Positions 6,637 to 9,933 of a stretch of DNA of 9,933 nucleotides are shown here, piece after piece (position 1 is the stretch's first letter; each line of letters begins with the position of its first letter). A program made the position numbers and the translations under genes. Origin of the DNA: Gammaproteobacteria bacterium (lineage in GTDB: Bacteria; Pseudomonadota; Gammaproteobacteria; SZUA-21); contig JALUUZ010000322.1 in assembly GCA_027021095.1 (NCBI GenBank), positions 1 through 9,933 on the forward strand. Direction: 5' to 3'. The notes beneath the pieces were generated by a model. The model worked only from the letters and a program-made list of their open reading frames with translations. It had not been told where the DNA came from and did no database searches.

Positions 6637-7617
6637 ATGAATCCGGCATTTAGCGTTATTTTTCTGACCACCCTGATCGGTGTCGGGCAAGGGATGTTCC
6701 TGGCGATGTTCACCGGCCAGAGTTATTCCGCGCTGGAGCTTTTACCGTTGCAGAATGGAGCGGGTTTTTACGGGGCCGGCAGTTTTATCGCGCTGGCCTT
6801 TCTGGTGGCGGGCCTGGTAGCGTCGTTCTTTCACCTGGGCCGCCCGGAACGGGCCTGGCGTTCTGCCGCGCAGTGGCGGACTTCCTGGTTGTCACGCGAA
6901 GTGCTGGCACTGCCTGCGCTGATGGGGCTGGTGTTCGTCTATGCGTTGATGCACTATCTGGGCTGGGATATCCTGTTGTTTTCGAGCCGGGCCGGTGCGC
7001 GGCTGCAACTGACGCTGGTGGTGGGTGTCCTTGGTATGCTGATGACCTTCGTGCTCTTTGTCTGTACCGGTATGATCTATGCTGGGATCAAGTTTCTGCA
7101 GGAGTGGGCCAGCCCGTTGACGGTAGTCAATTATATCCTGCTCGGTACTGCGTCGGGATTTACCCTGTCGACTGCGTTTGCCAGTGTCAGCGCACCGGAA
7201 CTGATGCGGTTCTATGGAATCTGGACGCTGATCATCACGCTGTTTGCATTTTGTTCGCGCGGCCTGTCATTGCTGCGTAATGCCCGGATCAAGGCCAAGT
7301 CGACCATTCAGACTGCGATCGGCATACGCCACAGCAAGATCGAGCAGAAGTCGATGGGGTTCATGGCCGGTGCGATGACGACCCGGGATTTTTTTCATCA
7401 CCAAACGCAATGGTTTCTGAAAAACGTCAAGTGGGTCTTTTTGGTACTGACCTTTCCGCTGCCTATGTTGCTGTTATGGATCGGCATGGAAAACGAAAGC
7501 ACCTACCTGCTGCTGGCTGCGTTCATCGTGCAGTACCTGGGGCTGATCGCGGAGCGCTGGTTTTTCTTCGCCCAGGCCAACCATCCGCAGAACCTGTATT
7601 ATCAGACAGTTTCTTAG
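6637..7617 (+). CDS. soeC: Sulfite dehydrogenase membrane anchor SoeC (DmsC family)
   Basis: The 326-residue product is a polytopic membrane protein with about eight hydrophobic segments, as in DmsC-type anchors (E. coli DmsC is a little shorter). The signature SFFHLGRPERAWR near residues 64-76 followed by WRTSWLSREV is typical of this family and lies in the loop between the second and third segments. The role is to hold SoeAB at the cytoplasmic face of the inner membrane and pass electrons to quinone. The ATG at 6637 has GGGGA (6626-6630) 6 bases upstream. It follows soeB by 41 bases and shares its direction, completing the A-B-C order seen in known soe operons. A basic cytoplasmic loop of about 45 residues (from SRGLSLLRNARIKAK) separates the sixth and seventh segments. 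The gene ends 10 bases before the terminal repeat of the MITE-like element. Confidence 0.88.
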   Translation: MNPAFSVIFLTTLIGVGQGMFLAMFTGQSYSALELLPLQNGAGFYGAGSFIALAFLVAGLVASFFHLGRPERAWRSAAQWRTSWLSREVLALPALMGLVFVYALMHYLGWDILLFSSRAGARLQLTLVVGVLGMLMTFVLFVCTGMIYAGIKFLQEWASPLTVVNYILLGTASGFTLSTAFASVSAPELMRFYGIWTLIITLFAFCSRGLSLLRNARIKAKSTIQTAIGIRHSKIEQKSMGFMAGAMTTRDFFHHQTQWFLKNVKWVFLVLTFPLPMLLLWIGMENESTYLLLAAFIVQYLGLIAERWFFFAQANHPQNLYYQTVS

Positions 7618-7653
7618 GGGTGCCCTGGCCCGCATTTCTCACCACCCTTCTAC

Positions 7654-7674
7654 GGTGCGTACAACGCACCCTAC
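7654..7674 (-). repeat. REP-like palindrome, inverted copy
   Basis: GGTGCGT-ACA-ACGCACC followed by CTAC is the exact reverse complement of the 21-base unit at 7738-7758. Its 7-bp arms are perfect and separated by 3 bases. It directly follows the left terminal repeat of the element. Confidence 0.8.
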
Positions 7675-7709
7675 TTTGGTGCATGATATTTTCTTGCTGT
7701 AAATCCTTT

Positions 7710-7726
7710 GGTGTGCTGTGCACACC
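7710..7726 (+). repeat. Hairpin GGTGTGC-TGT-GCACACC
   Basis: The 7-bp arms are perfect around a TGT loop. The loop and arm length are the same as in the palindrome 11 bases downstream, which suggests one ancestral unit diverged in its arm sequence. The equivalent in copy A has lost the loop and reads as a 12-bp palindrome (2701-2712). Confidence 0.7.
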
Positions 7727-7737
7727 GTCACGACGAG

Positions 7738-7758
7738 GTAGGGTGCGTTGTACGCACC
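7738..7758 (+). repeat. REP-like palindrome, direct copy
   Basis: GTAG is followed by GGTGCGT-TGT-ACGCACC with perfect 7-bp arms. The GTAG head plus short GC-rich stem resembles REP units mobilised by RAYT (TnpA-REP) proteins, whose typical head is GTAG. The copy at 7654-7674 faces it head to head, as in paired REP elements. Confidence 0.8.
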
Positions 7759-7893
7759 AACACCAAGGCAAATAGAATGGTGCTACGTGGCGATCCTTCT
7801 ACACACGATTGTTCCGTACCCTGTCATTATCCATATATTATTGCTGCGCACCCTTGCACCGTCTCGCGACGAACGGTGGTGAGAAACGCGGGC

Positions 7894-8775
7894 TTAGCGC
7901 AGCTGTCGCAGCGCCGCAATGCGTTCTTCCAGCGGCGGATGGCTGCGAAACAGCGCTTTGAAACCTTCACCGAGCCCGCCGTTGATCCCGAATGCGGCCA
8001 GCTGGCCTGGCAGGGCTTCCGGTTCATAGGCCTGCTGCAGGCGTTGCAGTGCAGCGATCATCTTCTGCCGGCCGGCGAGCCGGGCACCGCCTTCGTCGGC
8101 GCGGAACTCGCGGTAGCGTGAAAACCACATGACGATCATCGTCGCCAGGATGCCAAGAATGATCTCTGCGATAATGCTGGTAACCCAGTAGCCGATGCCG
8201 TAACCACGCTCATTTTTCAGTATCACCCGGTCGACCAGCATGCCGATCACCCGTGACAGGGCGATCACGAAGGTATTGAGCACGCCCTGGATCAGGGTCA
8301 TGGTCACCATGTCGCCGTTGGCGATATGACTGATTTCGTGGCCGAGCACTGCTTCGACCTCGTCTTCGTTCATCTGCTCCAGCAAGCCGGTGCTGACTGC
8401 GACCAGCGCGTTGTTTTTGTTCATTCCCGTGGCAAAGGCGTTGGGGTCGGGGGACTCGAAAATCCCCACTTCGGGCATGCCGATCCCGGCGCGTTGTGCC
8501 TGTCGGCCGACGGTCTGCAGCAGCCAGTGTTCTGTCGAGTTGGCCGGCTGGTCGATGATTTCCACACCCATCGAGGTTTTGGCCATCCACTTCGATATCG
8601 CCAGGGATAGAAAAGCACCCCCCATACCAAAAATCGCGGCGAAGATCAGGATGCCGGTAAAATGAATTCCTGTGGACTGCAGCAACAGCAGATCCAGGCC
8701 GGTCAGGCGCAGGGTCAGGCTCAACAGCGCCAGGATGGCCAGGTTGGTCAGGACGAACAGCACAACACGTTTCAT
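7894..8775 (-). CDS. htpX: Membrane zinc metalloprotease HtpX (M48 family)
   Basis: The 293-residue product matches HtpX in length and order. Two N-terminal membrane helices (about residues 4-24 and 37-59) precede the catalytic zinc motif HEISH at 146-150, with a third zinc ligand at Glu223 in the YREFRADEGG segment. Two more hydrophobic stretches lie between them (about 157-181 and 195-218). The C-terminus ends with HPPLEERIAALR, typical of the family. HtpX degrades misfolded or damaged inner-membrane proteins at the cytoplasmic side, alongside FtsH. The ATG at 8773-8775 has GGAG 5 bases upstream (complement of 8781-8784). The gene converges with soeC and is separated from it only by the repeat element; there is no evidence of a functional link with sulfite oxidation. 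The leader contains notable hairpins, described separately. Confidence 0.96.
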   Translation of the reverse strand: MKRVVLFVLTNLAILALLSLTLRLTGLDLLLLQSTGIHFTGILIFAAIFGMGGAFLSLAISKWMAKTSMGVEIIDQPANSTEHWLLQTVGRQAQRAGIGMPEVGIFESPDPNAFATGMNKNNALVAVSTGLLEQMNEDEVEAVLGHEISHIANGDMVTMTLIQGVLNTFVIALSRVIGMLVDRVILKNERGYGIGYWVTSIIAEIILGILATMIVMWFSRYREFRADEGGARLAGRQKMIAALQRLQQAYEPEALPGQLAAFGINGGLGEGFKALFRSHPPLEERIAALRQLR

Positions 8776-8777
8776 AG

Positions 8778-8789
8778 CGACTCCAGTCG
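8778..8789 (-). promoter_or_regulatory. Small hairpin over the htpX ribosome binding site
   Basis: In the minus-strand transcript CGAC-UGGA-GUCG forms a 4-bp stem whose loop and 3' arm contain the GGAG ribosome binding site, two bases before the AUG. It would partly hide the site and could open on heating. It is short enough to occur by chance. Confidence 0.35.
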
Positions 8790-8797
8790 TTGGTTAA

Positions 8798-8839
8798 GGC
8801 CGGCACGGGGGACTCATGCGTGAACTGCCCGTGCCGGCC
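8798..8839 (-). promoter_or_regulatory. Long perfect hairpin in the htpX leader
   Basis: GGCCGGCACGGG (8798-8809) and CCCGTGCCGGCC (8828-8839) are perfect 12-bp inverted copies around an 18-base loop, 22 bases upstream of the htpX start. CGTTG (8788-8792) and CAACG (8840-8844) could extend the stem past a 5-base bulge. No T-run follows on the minus strand, so it is not a standard terminator. It may be a leader control or mRNA-stabilising structure, or the binding dyad of a regulator. Confidence 0.55.
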
Positions 8840-8954
8840 CAACGCAAAGTATGATTTTTATCTGTCTTATCAATTGCTTGTATTGATACCCCGACAGCCT
8901 CTGAGCGCATGGCGGGATAGCTGAATGCTGTTATAGGGTTGAATCGGGAGAAAT

Positions 8955-8977
8955 CAAGGGTGGTGAGCAATGCGGGT
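8955..8977 (+). repeat. Solitary copy of the element's terminal repeat
   Basis: These 23 bases match the inverted form of the left terminal repeat (7628-7650) at 20 positions, including AAGGGTGGTGAG and AATGCGGG. No partner end is found nearby on either strand, so this is a single-ended remnant or a site from which the rest has been lost. It lies between the htpX leader and the terminator of the phosphatase gene. Confidence 0.65.
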
Positions 8978-8999
8978 TAAAGAGGCGGGTGCTTCTTTT

Positions 9000-9023
9000 A
9001 AAAAAAGGGGGCTTGCGCCCCCT
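9000..9023 (-). terminator. Intrinsic terminator for the minus-strand phosphatase-like gene
   Basis: Read on the minus strand, AGGGGGC-GCAA-GCCCCCT forms a 7-bp GC-rich stem with a 4-base loop, directly followed by seven T. It lies 84 bases past the stop at 9107 and protects htpX from read-through. The stretch from 9024 to 9106 contains nothing else that I can name. Confidence 0.88.
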
Positions 9024-9106
9024 GACCGTTCCCCCCCGGTTTTCATTATTGTTGTTTTCGCTTGGCTTGCTTATCGGTTGTGGATTGAATCCCCCGTTTT
9101 GCAGGC

Positions 9107-9601
9107 TCAGGCGACACTGAGACTGCTGCGGGGATGGAAACTATTTTGTTGCTGCAGCATCTGCGCTGCTTCCTGCATAAACTCGGTCCAGGTTTCGTCC
9201 ATCTCCCAAACGTCGAACATCGGCGAACGTGCCTGTGCATGCGAGTAACCCCGCCGGAAACGCAGGTAGAGATAAAGAAACCCGGCTACACGGGAATTTT
9301 TGACACAATGGATCCAGACCTTTTGTCCTTTCAATGCATCCAGCAGGTTGCAGAACATCTGCAGTTGTTCGATTTGCGGATCTTCATAAAGTACCGGGAT
9401 GTTGATATAGGACATAAAGTTCGTCGCAACGACCTTGCCTTCATCGGGCATTGCATCCTGCGCAGTGTGTGGCGCAAGATTGATCACCGTGGTGTAACCC
9501 TGCCGTGAGATCTCTTTGATCTGCTCACAGCATGGCTGTCCGGAGGTCGCCAGTTCCGGTGTCATCTGGAAGTAGTTGCTTATCGTTTGTAGATTTTTCA
9601 T
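9107..9601 (-). CDS. Tyrosine-phosphatase-like protein of the BLH (beta-lactamase hydrolase-like) type
   Basis: The start chosen is the ATG at 9599-9601, which has GGAG 6 bases upstream (complement of 9608-9611); the frame is open for 22 more codons upstream without such a site. The 164-residue product begins with SNYFQMTPELATSGQP, typical of the small phosphatase-like domain related to DUF442/BLH, and continues with YTTVINLAP. A loop with IHCVKNSRVAGF follows, where Cys99 and Arg104 would be the nucleophile and phosphate-binding arginine. The spacing is Cys-x4-Arg rather than the classical Cys-x5-Arg; this shorter loop is common to this group. An aromatic and basic stretch (FLYLYLRFRRGYS) comes next. 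In some proteobacteria such domains are linked to sulfide oxidation proteins, so a role in sulfur metabolism is conceivable, but the substrate is unknown. It has its own terminator downstream, so it is separate from htpX. Confidence 0.8.
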   Translation of the reverse strand: MKNLQTISNYFQMTPELATSGQPCCEQIKEISRQGYTTVINLAPHTAQDAMPDEGKVVATNFMSYINIPVLYEDPQIEQLQMFCNLLDALKGQKVWIHCVKNSRVAGFLYLYLRFRRGYSHAQARSPMFDVWEMDETWTEFMQEAAQMLQQQNSFHPRSSLSVA

Positions 9602-9703
9602 CGTTTTCTCCGCATAAGCGCGTTTTGTTCTTTCATTTCTGTCGTTGAGAAGACATCGTTGGTTCACATAGGTTGGAGACGCGGCAGGCGCTTGTCTGTC
9701 ACA

Positions 9704-9715
9704 TTTTCCGGAAAA
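9704..9715. promoter_or_regulatory. Perfect 12-bp palindrome upstream of the phosphatase-like gene
   Basis: TTTTCCGGAAAA has no loop, so it suits a dimeric DNA-binding protein better than an RNA hairpin. It lies about 100 bases upstream of the start at 9601 and 32 bases past the stop of the amidotransferase gene. No protein can be named for it, and chance cannot be excluded. Confidence 0.35.
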
Positions 9716-9746
9716 GCCTTAATTTATGGCGGGTATATAGCCGGTA

Positions 9747-9933
9747 TCAGAGATTTTGTTCGATAAAATTTACCATCCACCGGGCAACAAGTGTTGCATC
9801 AGTCTGCCCACCCAGGGTCTGGATTGCTCGTTGGTAGCAGGCCTCACCGACCTGCTCACGCCTGGATTCAAGCCTGTCCAGTGCATAGGCTATGCTGAAC
9901 TCTGGATGCCCCTGGAAGGTCAGCAGGTGATTG
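9747..9933 (-). CDS. C-terminal end of a class I glutamine amidotransferase-like protein (partial)
   Basis: On the minus strand an open frame enters from the right edge and stops at TGA (9747-9749), giving 61 residues. It begins NHLLTFQGHPEFSIAYALDR, where QGHPEF carries the His and Glu of the Cys-His-Glu triad of class I glutamine amidotransferases (GATase1). The remaining 40 residues, ending in WMVNFIEQNL, match the usual short tail after this motif in free-standing GMP-synthase-like amidotransferases. The nucleophilic Cys and the start lie outside the window. Which acceptor it serves, or whether it is an active glutaminase, cannot be told from this end. It shares direction with the phosphatase-like gene, separated by 145 bases. 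Confidence 0.82.
   Translation of the reverse strand, partial: NHLLTFQGHPEFSIAYALDRLESRREQVGEACYQRAIQTLGGQTDATLVARWMVNFIEQNL

Larger units (their letters stand above)
7704..7830 (+). repeat. Dispersed repeat, copy B (downstream of soeC)
   Basis: This stretch is the fuller partner of 2694-2807, in the same orientation, with the same order of landmarks from TTTGGTGTGC to CATTAT. By eye roughly four in five positions agree, apart from small insertions and deletions. It lies wholly inside the MITE-like element, while copy A has no element ends around it. Confidence 0.75.
7628..7893. mobile_element. MITE-like element with 23-bp terminal inverted repeats
   Basis: The left end (7628-7650, beginning GCCCGCATTTCTCACCACC) and the right end (7871-7893, ending GAGAAACGCGGGC) are inverted copies matching at 21 of 23 positions. 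Inside are an inverted pair of REP-like palindromes (7654-7674 and 7738-7758) and a third hairpin (7710-7726). It encodes no protein I can support. It fills almost the whole gap between the convergent soeC and htpX genes: 10 bases separate it from the soeC stop, and its right end touches the htpX stop codon. No clear target-site duplication is visible beside the ends. The structure fits a non-autonomous miniature element, or a compound REP-type intergenic element; no transposase lies in the window. Confidence 0.6.

Noticed and set aside
6012..6713. Minus-strand frame of 233 residues opposite soeB
   Set aside because: Its composition (many Arg, Pro, Ser, Cys, His) is that of a shadow frame, and all four cluster motifs of SoeB are intact on the other strand.
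2952..7617. Polysulfide/thiosulfate reductase, arsenate enzyme or DMSO reductase instead of SoeABC
   Set aside because: The catalytic subunit has no twin-arginine signal, unlike PsrA, PhsA, ArrA, ArxA and DmsA. The likely Mo ligand is Cys, unlike the Ser of DMSO reductase. The anchor is of the DmsC type and the A-B-C order and sizes fit SoeABC. A different sulfur substrate is not fully excluded.
7654..7758. Bidirectional intrinsic terminator for soeC and htpX
   Set aside because: The hairpins have stable stems but no T-run of useful length follows on either strand, so I do not list them as terminators, though they may still help end transcripts.
7628..7893. CRISPR array or attachment site in the soeC-htpX gap
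   Set aside because: The repeats are inverted and irregularly spaced, with no regular spacers, no cas genes, and no tRNA or integrase nearby.
7708..8121. Plus-strand frame running from the repeat into the end of htpX
   Set aside because: Half lies in palindromic repeat sequence and half opposite htpX; no family features are seen.
9602..9667. N-terminal extension of the phosphatase-like protein to 9667
   Set aside because: The ATG at 9601 has GGAG at the right distance, and the family's conserved start begins a few residues after it. The extra 22 residues are charged and unlike the family.

Overview
This 9.9-kb window reads as ordinary chromosome from a proteobacterium, most likely a gammaproteobacterial sulfur oxidiser. 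That assignment is an inference from one diagnostic operon and its neighbours. The centre of the window (2952-7617) encodes a three-subunit molybdenum enzyme that matches SoeABC, the membrane-bound sulfite dehydrogenase facing the cytoplasm, known from purple sulfur bacteria such as Allochromatium vinosum and from related sulfur oxidisers. SoeA is the catalytic molybdopterin/[4Fe-4S] subunit and has no export signal. SoeB carries four [4Fe-4S] clusters. SoeC is a DmsC-type anchor with about eight membrane segments that would pass electrons to quinone. Together they would oxidise sulfite to sulfate in the cytoplasm, the last step of sulfur oxidation.

Layout, left to right: the end of an unrecognised gene with a C-terminal membrane helix (2-271); a two-gene unit of a HEAT-like helical-repeat protein and a small, very Tyr-rich then Arg/Lys-rich lipoprotein (503-1595); a LysR-type regulator (1736-2668); a 283-bp control region holding a repeat copy, an AT-rich stretch with a T-N11-A dyad and a TATAAT box; soeABC (2952-7617); a repeat-filled gap (7618-7893); the membrane protease gene htpX on the minus strand (7894-8775); a leader/terminator region (8776-9106); a minus-strand phosphatase-like gene with a Cys-x4-Arg loop (9107-9601); and the C-terminal end of a class I glutamine amidotransferase, also on the minus strand (9747-9933).

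The most unusual non-coding structure is the gap between soeC and htpX. It is almost exactly filled by a 266-bp element with 23-bp terminal inverted repeats (21 of 23 matching), which contains an inverted pair of REP-like palindromes and a third hairpin. Part of it (7704-7830) recurs in the same orientation upstream of soeA (2694-2807), so soeABC lies between direct repeats. A lone copy of the terminal repeat lies at 8955-8977. No transposase is present in the window.

Regulation that can be read from the sequence: a LysR-type site placed where such regulators usually bind upstream of soeA, a leader before htpX with a 12-bp perfect stem and a small hairpin over the ribosome binding site, and a clear intrinsic terminator for the phosphatase gene. 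I found no CRISPR array, tRNA, rRNA or integrase. The window contains no clearly new multi-gene system; the items most worth checking are the MITE-like element, the soeA control region, the htpX leader and the HEAT-protein/lipoprotein pair.
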